A DNA stretch of 64,000 bases from Thermodesulfobacteriota bacterium (GTDB taxonomy: Bacteria; Desulfobacterota_D; UBA1144; Nemesobacterales; UBA2774), in the NCBI GenBank assembly GCA_035325995.1, contig DAOKYU010000002.1, forward strand, positions 186,001 to 250,000, read 5' to 3'. The translations under genes were made by a program, and so were the position numbers. Below, in pieces: positions 15,757-24,676 of the stretch. The notes beneath the pieces were generated by a model. It had not been told where the DNA came from. It saw only the letters and a list, made by a program, of their open reading frames with translations, and made no database searches. Each line of letters begins with the position of its first letter. Position 1 is the stretch's first letter.

Positions 15757-15809
15757 GCTTCATATAAAATCGGATCGATGTTGACGGCAAAGGGATAGCA
15801 GCCATTTCC
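15757..15809 (-). repeat. 53-base direct repeat, copy 2 (possible promoter or operator)
   Basis: The second copy lies between the sigma gene (ending at 15817) and the SDR start at 15725. The differences from copy 1 are scattered single bases, mostly transitions, while the 20-base core is unchanged. Confidence 0.6.
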
Positions 15810-15816
15810 ATAATCC

Positions 15817-16515
15817 TTATACGAAGTCCGAAAGACGTGTCCTTAAGAAAAGCCTTGCCCTCCGAATCCTGAATTTAACCGTGGCGATTGGCAGGTTCAG
15901 AACTTTCGCCGCCTCGGGATTTGTGAGACCTTCCACGTCTCTCAAATGGAAGACCGTCCTGTAAACAACGGGGAGCTCGTTTACCGCCCGCTCCAGCTTT
16001 TCCAGGAGCTCCCGGCTGGAAAACGGGTCACCGTGTCCGCGGCTAGGGTCCTCGATCTCGAATCCGTTCGATGCACGCTCTTCGAGGCTAAGGTCGTTCC
16101 TGTACTTTTTTTCGGCCCTTAGATAGGCGAAGCTTTCATTCGCCGTGACGCTGTAAAGCCATGACGAAAATTTGCCTCCTTCGCTGAGGGTTTCGAGCCT
16201 GGTCGCGAGCTTGATAAACACCTCCTGCAAAACCTCTTCTGCGCCCGTCGTGCTGCGCGTAATCCTGAGAGCGGTCCTGAATATCTTCTCCCCGTGCCTG
16301 TTTACCATTTCGTTAAAGGCTTCTTCGTCCTGCGTCTCGACGTAGAGGCGGACAACTTCCGCATCGCCGAGCCGCTCGAGGTCTTGCTTCGCTCTTCGTC
16401 CGTCCGGATGCTCATCCATAAAGTATCCGGCGCCCGGTTTATTCCCTGGCGTGTACAGGTTCTCGGACTTTTCATACAGGGCCTGTTCTGCTATTGCCGC
16501 GATCTTCTTTTCCAT
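15817..16515 (-). CDS. Stand-alone ECF sigma factor 2
   Basis: A 232-residue ECF sigma factor. The ATG at 16515 has AAGGAGAAAAGGA ahead of it; an ATG at 16584 lacks a site. An N-terminal extension of about 50 residues precedes region 2 (DEEAFNEMVNRHGEKIF ... AEEVLQEVFIKL) and region 4 (ELPVVYRTVFHLRDVEGL ... EAAKVLNLPIATVKFRIRRAR). No anti-sigma neighbour. Together with factor 1 it brackets the SDR and OB-fold genes, whose leaders share the 53-base repeat; one of the two may recognise that element, which is inference. Confidence 0.9.
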   Translation of the reverse strand: MEKKIAAIAEQALYEKSENLYTPGNKPGAGYFMDEHPDGRRAKQDLERLGDAEVVRLYVETQDEEAFNEMVNRHGEKIFRTALRITRSTTGAEEVLQEVFIKLATRLETLSEGGKFSSWLYSVTANESFAYLRAEKKYRNDLSLEERASNGFEIEDPSRGHGDPFSSRELLEKLERAVNELPVVYRTVFHLRDVEGLTNPEAAKVLNLPIATVKFRIRRARLFLRTRLSDFV

Positions 16516-16779
16516 TCCTTTTCTCCTTGTCGATTTCGGTGGATATCGGTTGACTGTCCGGAATCTCGACAACGATAAGTGCAAGGGCCATGCCGCGGAG
16601 TGAAAGCTTGCGGATTCGCGGGCTAAGTGCCCGGTCTCACTTTCGTTTGAGTAAAATCACGTTTTGGTTTATTCTCTAGAATCTCCGGTGTGGGGTTAGG
16701 AAATATCGTCACCATTGGGAAATGTCACGATCGGAACGAAATATCCTTTCCGGTCTTTCCGCCGATTTCAGGAGATATG

Positions 16780-18738
16780 ATGGATGATTCTGAAAAGTCC
16801 AGATACAACGAGCTTATACTGAACGCCGCGGGCGAGGGGCTGGCCAGCGCCGACATCAACGGGAACCTCACGTTCATTAATCCTGCCGGGGCAAAAATGC
16901 TCGGCTGGGAAGTCGAGGAGCTGATCTCCAGGCCCGGGCACGATATAATGCACCACACGAAACCCGACGGCAGTCCCTATCCGCTCGAAGAATGCCCGAT
17001 ATACGCGGCATTCCAGGACGGCGTCGTCCGCTTCGAGGATAACGAGATGTTCTGGAGGAAAGACGGCTCGTCTTTCCCGGTGGAATATACGAGCACCCCG
17101 ATTCGGGAGGGCGGGAAGTTCGTGGGTACGGTGCTTGTCTTCAGGGATATCACCGCGCGAAAAGCGGCGGAGAAAACGCTCAGGGAAACCCTCGGCCGGT
17201 TGTCGAAGATGAACCGGTATGAATCGATTATCAGCGTCGTCACACGAACCGTGCACCGGACGATCAACCTCCAGGAAGTCCTGGATAACGCGGTCGAAGC
17301 CTTGAGCGAGAACATAGATAAGGCCCAGCACGTCTCGATTTACATGGTCGAAGGGGGGAATGCGATAATGCGGGCGTACAGGGGCTACCCTGACTGGTTT
17401 GTCGAGCGCGTCAAAAGTATCCCTTATCCGGCAGGCCTTACGTGGAAAATAATAACGGACGGCAAGCCCAGATACTGCGCGAACGTAGATCATGACAAAA
17501 CCATAGGCCCGGCCGCGAGGGAAGCCGGGATAAAGAGCTATTTATGCATGCCCGTTTTCCTCGAGGGCAAAAGCGTGGGGACTATTAATGTATCTTCCCT
17601 TCACAAAAATGTTTTCGATAAGGAAGAGATCCAGCTTCTCAAGAACGTCGCGCAGCAGGTCGGGACGGCGATCAACAACGCCCATCAGGCCGAGGCGCTG
17701 AAAAAGGCGCTGTCCAAGGTGGAAGAGCTCAAGAACCGGCTTCAGGCCGAAAACATTTACCTCCGGGAAGAGATCAAGACCGAATATAACTTCGACGAAA
17801 TCATCGGCCGGAGCGAAGCCCTGATGAACGTATTGCGCAAGGTGGAGCACGTGGCTCCCACGGAAGCCACGGTTCTGATCCAGGGCGAGACCGGCACCGG
17901 GAAGGAGCTCGTAGCCCGTGCGATTCACCATTTCAGCCTGCGCAAGGACAGGCCGCTCGTTAAAGTGAACTGCCCGGCCCTTCCGGCGGGGCTCATCGAA
18001 AGCGAGCTCTTCGGCCACGAGAAGGGGGCTTTCACGGGGGCGCTCTCGCCCAAAACAGGCCGCTTCGAGCTGGCCGACGGGGGGACGATATTCCTCGACG
18101 AGATCGGCGACCTGCCGCTGGAGCTGCAGGCAAAGCTCCTCCGGGTGCTCCAGGAAGGCGAGTTCGAGCGCCTGGGCGGCTCCCGTTCCATCAAGGTTTC
18201 CGTCAGGGTCATCGCCGCGACAAACCGCGACCTCAAGCAGGCCGTGGAAGAGGGCAAATTCCGGGCCGACCTTTTTTACCGGCTGAATGTCTTCCCGGTC
18301 TTCATCCCTCCGCTGAGGGAGCGCAGGGAAGACATCCCCGTACTGGTCGGGCATTTCATAACGAAATACAGCAAAAAGCTGGAGAAAAAAATCGATAATA
18401 TTTCCCAGGAAATGATGAATGGGCTGCTTGCTCATCCGTGGCCGGGAAATGTGAGAGAGCTCGAGAACGTGATCGAAAGGGCGGTCATCGTCGCGCATAG
18501 CCCGGTCATTCAGATCGACGAATCTCTGGACATGCGGCTCGAGGATACCGGCCCCGATACCCGAAGCGCAGGCACGCTCGAGGACGTCGAGCGGAATTAC
18601 ATCCTCCGCGTGCTCGAAGATAAGGGCTGGGTCATCCACGGCGAGCGTGGGGCCGCCGTGGTGCTAGGTATGAATCCGCATACCCTCCGCTCCAGGATGA
18701 AGAAGCTCGGGATAAGAAAACCCGGCGGCAGCGGCTGA
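16780..18738 (+). CDS. Sigma54-dependent activator with PAS and GAF sensor domains
   Basis: A 652-residue enhancer-binding protein. The ATG at 16780 (AGGAG five bases away) is preferred over 16777 and over an ATG at 16690 without a site. A PAS domain (residues about 8-125, ending FRDITARK), a GAF domain (about 160-310, with YLCMPVF) and a short coiled coil precede the AAA+ domain: Walker A GETGTGKE (about 369), the sigma54 loop GAFTGA (416-421) and Walker B GTIFLDEIGDLP. A Fis-type helix-turn-helix ends the protein (LGMNPHTLRSRMKKLGI). The layout is FhlA/NorR-like. It should activate sigma54 promoters in response to a small ligand or redox signal; the target is not evident. The 3' end overlaps the convergent TPR gene by 75 bases. 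Confidence 0.95.
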   Translation: MDDSEKSRYNELILNAAGEGLASADINGNLTFINPAGAKMLGWEVEELISRPGHDIMHHTKPDGSPYPLEECPIYAAFQDGVVRFEDNEMFWRKDGSSFPVEYTSTPIREGGKFVGTVLVFRDITARKAAEKTLRETLGRLSKMNRYESIISVVTRTVHRTINLQEVLDNAVEALSENIDKAQHVSIYMVEGGNAIMRAYRGYPDWFVERVKSIPYPAGLTWKIITDGKPRYCANVDHDKTIGPAAREAGIKSYLCMPVFLEGKSVGTINVSSLHKNVFDKEEIQLLKNVAQQVGTAINNAHQAEALKKALSKVEELKNRLQAENIYLREEIKTEYNFDEIIGRSEALMNVLRKVEHVAPTEATVLIQGETGTGKELVARAIHHFSLRKDRPLVKVNCPALPAGLIESELFGHEKGAFTGALSPKTGRFELADGGTIFLDEIGDLPLELQAKLLRVLQEGEFERLGGSRSIKVSVRVIAATNRDLKQAVEEGKFRADLFYRLNVFPVFIPPLRERREDIPVLVGHFITKYSKKLEKKIDNISQEMMNGLLAHPWPGNVRELENVIERAVIVAHSPVIQIDESLDMRLEDTGPDTRSAGTLEDVERNYILRVLEDKGWVIHGERGAAVVLGMNPHTLRSRMKKLGIRKPGGSG

Positions 18739-19590
18739 CTCCCCGGCGGCATCGAGCTCGCTGGCCTTGTTAAAATCACGAACCGCGCTGACATAGTCTC
18801 CCGCTAAGCATTTAACGAGGCCTCTTCTGCGGTATATGACGGGGAGTTCAGGGCTTAGCAATATGGAATAGTTGTAATCCTCTATCGCACCCCTGTAGTC
18901 GTGAATGCTGCTCTTTGCAAGGCCCCTGCCGAAGTAAGCGAGAGAATAGCTCCGGGTATGCTCTCTATAATCCCGGTCGTAGTATGTAAAAAAATAACCG
19001 GGCTTAACTTCCATCACATCGTAAAAGCTTTGCAGTGCTATGTTGGTGATTCCCCTGATGAAATGTATATCGGCATAGTTCGGATACAGCTCTATCGCCC
19101 TGTTGAAGTCGTCTATGGCCCCCGCGTAGTCACCGATCCCGCTCTTTGCAAAACCGCTTTTACAGTGCTTCCGGCATAGAACACTGTTCGTTTCTATCGC
19201 CCTGTCGAGGTCCCGTATCGCGCCTTTATAATCCGCGAGGTTCCGCCTGGCCAGCCCGCGGGTCGCATAAGCCTCGGCATATTCCGGGTCGATCTCTATT
19301 GCATTGCCCGAATCCCGAACCGCACCGCTGTAATCACCGAGAACGATCCTGACCAGCCCCCGGGTTACATAAGCTTCTACGTACTCGGAGTCGAGCTCTA
19401 TTGCCCTGCTGAAGTCCACGAGCGCGCCTTCAAAATCGCCGAACGAGGAATTTGCATACCCCCTGGCGCAATAGGCCTTCGCATCCCCGGTTGCCTGCCT
19501 TCTGTGCTCGTCCCGGTCAATCGATAAATCTCTCCAACCGTCCTTCTTGCATTTTACTTCGCCCAAAAAAGTCAGGATAGATTTTCGCAT
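18664..19590 (-). CDS. Tetratricopeptide-repeat protein
   Basis: A 308-residue protein built almost only of 34-residue TPR units, about seven in a row, with recurring patterns such as YCARGYANSSFGDFEGALVDFSRAIELD. There is no signal peptide or membrane helix, so it is probably a cytoplasmic protein-protein scaffold. One unit (around VMEVKPGYFFTYYDRD) is irregular. The last 25 codons run antisense to the end of the sigma54 activator; the TPR pattern stops before the overlap, so the C-terminal tail may be a recent read-through extension. Confidence 0.8.
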   Translation of the reverse strand: MRKSILTFLGEVKCKKDGWRDLSIDRDEHRRQATGDAKAYCARGYANSSFGDFEGALVDFSRAIELDSEYVEAYVTRGLVRIVLGDYSGAVRDSGNAIEIDPEYAEAYATRGLARRNLADYKGAIRDLDRAIETNSVLCRKHCKSGFAKSGIGDYAGAIDDFNRAIELYPNYADIHFIRGITNIALQSFYDVMEVKPGYFFTYYDRDYREHTRSYSLAYFGRGLAKSSIHDYRGAIEDYNYSILLSPELPVIYRRRGLVKCLAGDYVSAVRDFNKASELDAAGESAAAAGFSYPELLHPGAEGMRIHT

Positions 19591-19781
19591 GTTTATCTCG
19601 CTATCGTATATTTTTTCACTTTCATAAATGCACGGCCCATAATCCAGCCGCGGGCACCCTTTTAATACTGAAGACGCTAAATCTTTTTATTGGGATAGAT
19701 ACGTGAAAAAACCGGGGCGATCTGTCTTAAGACTCTAGTTCGCGCCGGGGGATACGAAAGGGCGGAGAGGCCCGGCTCGAC

Positions 19782-19976
19782 ATGCTTCAACCCCGGATGC
19801 CGAGGCCAAGCGAGATTAAAGGACGAGCATCGGGCCACAGTGATATTAAAACCACAATGAGGTATACTCACCCTGAAGATTCATTAAAAGATGCCCTTGA
19901 ATCTCTAGGCAATTTTGGACAAAATGCTACCAATATCACTACCAATGACAACTCAATCAAATCTGATGTATCATAA
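19782..19976 (+). pseudogene. Tyrosine-recombinase (integrase) C-terminal remnant
   Basis: Only the end of a phage-type integrase remains: GHSDIKTTMRYTHP, with the His of the GH box and the active-site Tyr, followed by a tail of about 40 residues. The catalytic core upstream is missing, and the frame before GHSD does not look like integrase. The 3' part is AT-richer than the surroundings. It lies 20 bases ahead of tRNA-Ser, a typical integration site, so it is most likely the scar of a lost mobile element. Confidence 0.7.
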
Positions 19977-19996
19977 CTCGTTGTAATTATTGACTT

Positions 19997-20082
<86 letters not shown>

Positions 20083-20677
20083 ATTAAATATCGTTTTTAT
20101 TCGTCTTCAAATCCAGGATTCTCTCAGTGCTCATTTCCTTACTCGTTTATGTCGAGTACGGTTCTATTCCCTGTTCCCACGCTGTCAGAGGAATTGCCTC
20201 GTCCCTGACCTTCATCAGATGTGCGTCGAGATTCTTCCTCTGGTCGTCTGAGAACTTTCGATTATTATGGGTAGCCGGTCCCGGCTCGTTACGTGCAGGA
20301 AAAACCCTTGAAGCTTCTTTAACGCGTCTTCTCCACACCCGCAAACGGGGATTCATTCTAATCTTATTCTTGCTGCCGACAGCATTTGTTGCCATGGTAT
20401 TCGTCTGCGTCTATCTCTCGCCGGGTGTAAAAAGTTCGCGAAGGGAAAGTGCAAAAGGTCTTAATTGCAGGGAGTAATTCATCAGCCGCTCCATATCGAC
20501 CTGGATATGCCCGGCTTCATCAAGTCGTAAATCGCTGTCCCAGCGTATAGATAGGAGGAGGGGGATTAAGAATAGATTGTGGACGACGGTGAGAGCATTT
20601 AAAATTGAAATAAACAAAACAGCCGGCCCGGCCTGGACGTACGCCACGATGCGGGCCGCAGGCAGGGGAGACGAATC
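20083..20677. other. Largely non-coding region between tRNA-Ser and dps
   Basis: Apart from the possible small minus-strand gene at 20147-20395, I see no gene, RNA or strong hairpin here. Composition is less GC-rich than the flanks, in keeping with an old insertion scar next to the tRNA. The dps promoter must lie near the right end; no convincing -35/-10 pair stands out. Confidence 0.4.
20147..20395 (-). CDS. Possible small hypothetical protein
   Basis: An 82-residue reading frame on the minus strand. It is hydrophilic, basic in the first half and ends in a plausible amphipathic stretch (SDDQRKNLDAHLMKVRDEA). Codon choice looks like coding sequence, but the ribosome site is weak and I recognise no family. 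It may be a relic of the element that left the integrase fragment. The competing plus-strand frame over the same bases looks less protein-like. Confidence 0.3.
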   Translation of the reverse strand: MATNAVGSKNKIRMNPRLRVWRRRVKEASRVFPARNEPGPATHNNRKFSDDQRKNLDAHLMKVRDEAIPLTAWEQGIEPYST

Positions 20678-21277
20678 ATGAAGAAGCAAAGATCGGACAA
20701 GGATTATAAGAACATCGGCTCCAGGGCGAAGCCCTTCGTTCACGAGGAAGCCATAGAGATCCAGCCCTACGGGATGATAGTCAAGCTCCCGATAGCGCTG
20801 TCCGAGAAGGTCTGTGCGAAGAGCGTCGAGAACCTGAACCAGGTTCTGGCCGATACGATGACGCTCCGTGACCTCTACAAGAAGCACCACTGGCAAGTGG
20901 CAGGGCACACCTTCTACCAGCTCCACCTTCTCTACGACAAGCACTTCGGCGAGCAGAGCGAGCTCGTCGACACCATAGCCGAGCGGATTCAGCTCCTAGG
21001 CGGGATAAGCCTTGCCATGGCGGCCGACATCGCGGAGACGACGATGATCCCCCGCCCGCCCCGCGGCCGCGAGGAAGTGCCGGTGCAGATTTCCCGCCTG
21101 CTCCACGCGCACGAAGTCATACTCCTCGAGGCCAGATCCATGGCGAAGCAGGCATCGGAGGACGGCGACGACGGGACGAACGACCTTCTCGTCAGCAACG
21201 TCATACGCACGAACGAGCTCCAGGTGTGGTTCCTCGCGGAGCATTTGGTAGACGTTCCGCTCGTCAGGGCGGATTAA
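20678..21277 (+). CDS. dps: Dps-family ferritin-like DNA-protection protein
   Basis: A 199-residue protein, slightly longer than the usual 160-180. The ferroxidase signature is present: KKHHWQVAGHTFYQLHLLYDKH, with the paired His/Asp residues, then the partner-chain-type Glu/Asp segment (LVDTIAERIQLLGG). The family forms dodecamers that oxidise Fe(II) with peroxide and shield DNA. The N-terminus is basic (KKQRSDKDYKN) and could bind DNA. GGGGAG precedes the ATG. It is followed 23 bases later by an SDR gene, perhaps as an operon. Confidence 0.9.
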   Translation: MKKQRSDKDYKNIGSRAKPFVHEEAIEIQPYGMIVKLPIALSEKVCAKSVENLNQVLADTMTLRDLYKKHHWQVAGHTFYQLHLLYDKHFGEQSELVDTIAERIQLLGGISLAMAADIAETTMIPRPPRGREEVPVQISRLLHAHEVILLEARSMAKQASEDGDDGTNDLLVSNVIRTNELQVWFLAEHLVDVPLVRAD

Positions 21278-21300
21278 TCGATAGTAAGCGGGAGAAAGCG

Positions 21301-22194
21301 ATGAAGAGGACATGGCTGATTACGGGGGCTTCCCGGGGGTTCGGGGCCGAGATAACGAAGGCTGTCCTGGCCGGGGGCGACAGGGTTATAGCGACGGCGC
21401 GCAACAAGGCGTCTCTCGAGGATGTGGCGGGCGATGAAAATGCTTTGACTCTCGACCTGGACGTGACCGACCCTGTACAGATAAGGGCCGCCGTGGCGGC
21501 GGGGCTCGACCGTTTCGGGCGCATAGACGTTCTCGTGAACAACGCGGGGTACGGCATTATAGGCGCGATCGAAGAGTGCAGCGGGGCCGAGGTCGAGGAC
21601 GTATACCGGACCAACGTATTCGGCCTCCTGAACGTCACGCGCGCCGTCTTGCCCGCCATGCGAAAGCTTCGCTCGGGGCACATAATCAACATGTCCTCCC
21701 TCGGGGGCTACGAGGCTTCGCCGGGATGGGGAATTTACTGCTCGACGAAATTCGCCGTCGAGGGGATAAGCGAGGCGCTATATAAAGAGCTCGCCCCGCT
21801 CGGAATCCGCGTTACGGTCGTAGAGCCCGGATTCTTCCGCACCGATTTTCTCGACCGGAGCTCGCTGCACGGGTCCGGGGAGCAGATTGCCGACTACGCC
21901 GACATCGTCGGCAAAACCCGGGAATTCGTCTCGGGGCACAACCACAACCAGCCGGGCGACCCCGCCAGGCTCGCACTGGCCATAGTCGAGGTCGCCGATG
22001 CCGTCGAGCCGCCGCTCAGGCTGCCTCTGGGGAAGGACGCCATAGCGCGTATCGTGGAGAAGAATTCGTTCGTCGAGCGCGAAACGTCCCGCTGGTATTC
22101 ACTGGCGGTTTCGACAGGGTACGACGAAGACGCGCGGGAAGAAAAGGACCCTAACGGCAAAAGTTCTTTCAATGGAGTTGCTCATGAAAATTGA
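21301..22194 (+). CDS. Short-chain dehydrogenase/reductase
   Basis: A 297-residue SDR of the longer 'oxidoreductase' type. Cofactor loop TGASRGFGAEI, NNAGYG near residue 85, catalytic SSLGGY and YCSTKFA, then VEPGFFRTDFL. The start at 21301 follows GGGAG and lies just after dps; an upstream in-frame start would overlap dps. Tandem with a second SDR that begins 11 bases before this stop, so the pair is translationally coupled. Substrate unknown. Confidence 0.9.
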   Translation: MKRTWLITGASRGFGAEITKAVLAGGDRVIATARNKASLEDVAGDENALTLDLDVTDPVQIRAAVAAGLDRFGRIDVLVNNAGYGIIGAIEECSGAEVEDVYRTNVFGLLNVTRAVLPAMRKLRSGHIINMSSLGGYEASPGWGIYCSTKFAVEGISEALYKELAPLGIRVTVVEPGFFRTDFLDRSSLHGSGEQIADYADIVGKTREFVSGHNHNQPGDPARLALAIVEVADAVEPPLRLPLGKDAIARIVEKNSFVERETSRWYSLAVSTGYDEDAREEKDPNGKSSFNGVAHEN

Positions 22195-22978
22195 TTTAAC
22201 CGGAAAGACGGCTTTGGTGACCGGCTCCACGGCCGGGATAGGTTTCGCCATCGCGCGGAGCTTCGCCGAATCTGGGGCGAAGGTCATTGTAAACGGCAGG
22301 TCGAAGGACAGGGTGTCCGAGGCGGTCCGGAAGATAAAGAATGATTTTCCATCTGCCGGTGTAGCCGGAGCGGCGGCCGATCTCGGAACCGCCGAAGGGG
22401 CGGAATCTCTTTATAAAGAGGTCCCCTTTGTAGACATTCTGGTAAATAACCTCGGAATATTCGAGCCCAGGCCGTTCTTCGAAATAACGGACGACGACTG
22501 GCAGAAGTTTTTCGACGTAAACGTCATGAGCGGCGTCAGGATGTCCCGCCACTTTACGCCGGGCATGGTCGAAAGAAAATGGGGCCGCGTCATTTTTATA
22601 GCGAGCGAGTCGGCCATACAGATTCCCGTCGAGATGGTTCATTACGGCATGACCAAGACGGCGCAGCTGGCGGTTTCCCGCGGCCTCGCCGCGACAGTCG
22701 CAGGGACGGGCGTAACGGTCAACACGGTAATGCCCGGGCCGACGTGGTCCGAGGGCGTGGAGGTCTTCGTTCAGGGGATGGTCTCCGGCCCCGATAAGGA
22801 TTTCAAAGCGATTGAAGAGGAATTTTTCGAGACCGCGCGCCCGGGCTCGCTGATCAAGCGTTTCGCGACTCCCGAGGAAATCGCGAACCTCGTCACGTAC
22901 GTCGCCTCGCCGTTGTCGTCCGCCACGACCGGTGCGGCGCTCAGGGCCGACGGCGGCGTCGCCAATTTTATTCTGTGA
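22184..22978 (+). CDS. Short-chain dehydrogenase/reductase, FabG-like
   Basis: A 264-residue classical SDR. The cofactor loop is TGSTAGIGFAI. NNLG replaces NNAG, the catalytic Ser is in IASESAI and the YGMTK motif holds the Tyr and Lys. VMPGPTWSEG and a long insertion before the C-terminal ADGG are typical of one SDR subgroup. The ATG at 22184 overlaps the previous gene and has GGAG seven bases upstream. It is probably co-expressed with the SDR upstream. Substrate unknown. Confidence 0.9.
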   Translation: MKIDLTGKTALVTGSTAGIGFAIARSFAESGAKVIVNGRSKDRVSEAVRKIKNDFPSAGVAGAAADLGTAEGAESLYKEVPFVDILVNNLGIFEPRPFFEITDDDWQKFFDVNVMSGVRMSRHFTPGMVERKWGRVIFIASESAIQIPVEMVHYGMTKTAQLAVSRGLAATVAGTGVTVNTVMPGPTWSEGVEVFVQGMVSGPDKDFKAIEEEFFETARPGSLIKRFATPEEIANLVTYVASPLSSATTGAALRADGGVANFIL

Positions 22979-23226
22979 CCGGCGGCCGAAACAGGCCTCG
23001 GCGGAGAGAGGTCAACGCCGTGTATACGGCAACCGGAGCTGAGGGGCGGATCAGGGCCGTTGTAGCCGACACGCTTCCGGGGCGCATTTCCCGTACACAC
23101 CGCCGGGGAAATACCCGACGGCCCGGGATGGACATCGCTCGATTCTTTCCGGCGTAACCCGGTTTCTGAATCCTGTAAAGCCTGTCGTATCGAAGAACGC
23201 CGCGACTCTCACGACGCGGACATATT

Positions 23227-24288
23227 CTAGAAAACTATGACGGCGCGGCCGATGATGTCGCCGTCCCGGAGAAGCTCCAGGTTTTCGTTGACTTCATCGA
23301 GTTTTATTTTCTTTACCGTGTGTTTGATCTTTCCCTCTTCGGCCAGTGTCACGACTTCCTTGAGATCGTTGTAATTCCCCCAGAAGGAGCCGTGGTACGT
23401 GAACTCACGGGCCACGAACGGAAAGAGGGGGATGTTTATGCGGTCGCCCACGAGACCGACGGACGAGTAATGGCCCTCCGTCGAGAGGAGGCCGAATCCC
23501 GTCTGTATCATCTCCTCCGCCCCGGCGCAGTCTATGACTGCGTCGATCTCCCGGTGTCCGGTTTTCTGGAGCAGCTCTTTACGGATATCGTCGAGAGATT
23601 TTCCCTTGATATTGATTGTCTCGTCTGCGCCGTAATCCTTTGCTATCGCCAGCTTCTCGTCGTTCCTGCCGAATGCCACGACGGTTGCGCCCGAGCCGAG
23701 AATCTTCGCGTACTGGACCGCGTACGTGCCGAGTCCCCCTACTCCGAAAACTGCGAGCACCCTGTCCGGTCCGAGAGCACCGGCGGCGCGGAGTTTTTTG
23801 ATTCCCCTGTACGGGGTAAGGCCCGCATCGGTCAGCGGGGCGACTTCTTCGGCCGTAAGGTTATATTGTTTTCCGATCGGCACTAGGTAACTGTAGGGTA
23901 CGGGGACGTATTCCGAATATCCGCCGTACGGGCCGAAGCCGGGCCAATTCCCGTGGCTGCATATGTGCGTGTTGCCCTCGTGGCATTGCCTGCAGGCGCC
24001 GTCTCCCCAGCCCCCGACCACCGCGACGAGGTCGCCCTCGGCAAGTCCCAAGCTCTTGGGTACGAGGCTCCCGATCTTGTCGACGGTTCCCGCGATCTCA
24101 TGCCCGGGCGTGAGAGGGAAATCGGGCAGCTTGTAGGCTTTGAAATAGCCGTCCAGGAGCTGCCAGTCGGTTCTGCACATCCCGGTTGCCGCGACCTTTA
24201 CCAGAACCTCGTCTGCCGCAATGTCGGGAACACCTACTTCTTCGATTACGAGAGGCTGTTTATAGCCGTACATGCGTGCTGCAATCAT
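23227..24288 (-). CDS. Zinc-dependent alcohol dehydrogenase (MDR family)
   Basis: A 353-residue NAD(P)-dependent medium-chain dehydrogenase. Catalytic zinc ligands lie in TGMCRTD (Cys) and GHEIAG (His, Glu). The structural zinc site reads WGDGACRQCHEGNTHIC: three Cys plus an Asp ahead of them, rather than four Cys, as in Sulfolobus-type ADH where a Glu fills that position. The cofactor fold has GVGGLGTYAVQ. The ATG at 24288 follows AGGAGG. Likely oxidises or reduces an alcohol/aldehyde pair; substrate unknown. It stands alone on the minus strand. Confidence 0.9.
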   Translation of the reverse strand: MIAARMYGYKQPLVIEEVGVPDIAADEVLVKVAATGMCRTDWQLLDGYFKAYKLPDFPLTPGHEIAGTVDKIGSLVPKSLGLAEGDLVAVVGGWGDGACRQCHEGNTHICSHGNWPGFGPYGGYSEYVPVPYSYLVPIGKQYNLTAEEVAPLTDAGLTPYRGIKKLRAAGALGPDRVLAVFGVGGLGTYAVQYAKILGSGATVVAFGRNDEKLAIAKDYGADETINIKGKSLDDIRKELLQKTGHREIDAVIDCAGAEEMIQTGFGLLSTEGHYSSVGLVGDRINIPLFPFVAREFTYHGSFWGNYNDLKEVVTLAEEGKIKHTVKKIKLDEVNENLELLRDGDIIGRAVIVF

Positions 24289-24676
24289 GTGTACTTCCTC
24301 CTGTTGTTTGATAGTCCAGGTTGTGGCCGGTCATCGGCCGCTCCTCCCCAATTATAATTAGCGGATTCCCAAAGAAAAAGATTCGGAATTTTTTTGTTCA
24401 AAGCAAAAATAATTGATGAGCCCTTCCCCCGGAACAGCCTCGTTTACATGTCTTGGAATGCACTGTTATCGGGGACGGAAAGCACATGATGAAAGTTGAA
24501 ACTGAAAGTATCGCGAAAGGAATACTCGAGCGCCTCCGATTTGTATCGCAGCGTCCGGTATGGTGCGGCCCCCGCGTAAAGCATCCCGCACGACCGCCCG
24601 GGCCGTGCGGGATGAACGCAAGGTAGCATCCGGTTTACCGATATGCCTATGCCGGAAAGGAGGACCCGGCCGTCAT
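24289..24676. other. Intergenic region with an 11-base inverted repeat
   Basis: No convincing gene. A perfect inverted repeat CATCCCGCACG / CGTGCGGGATG lies at 24582-24592 and 24604-24614 around an 11-base loop. It has no T-run. A minus-strand frame at 24444-24629 across it shows no protein-like features. The left third is AT-rich and may hold the alcohol dehydrogenase promoter. Confidence 0.5.
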
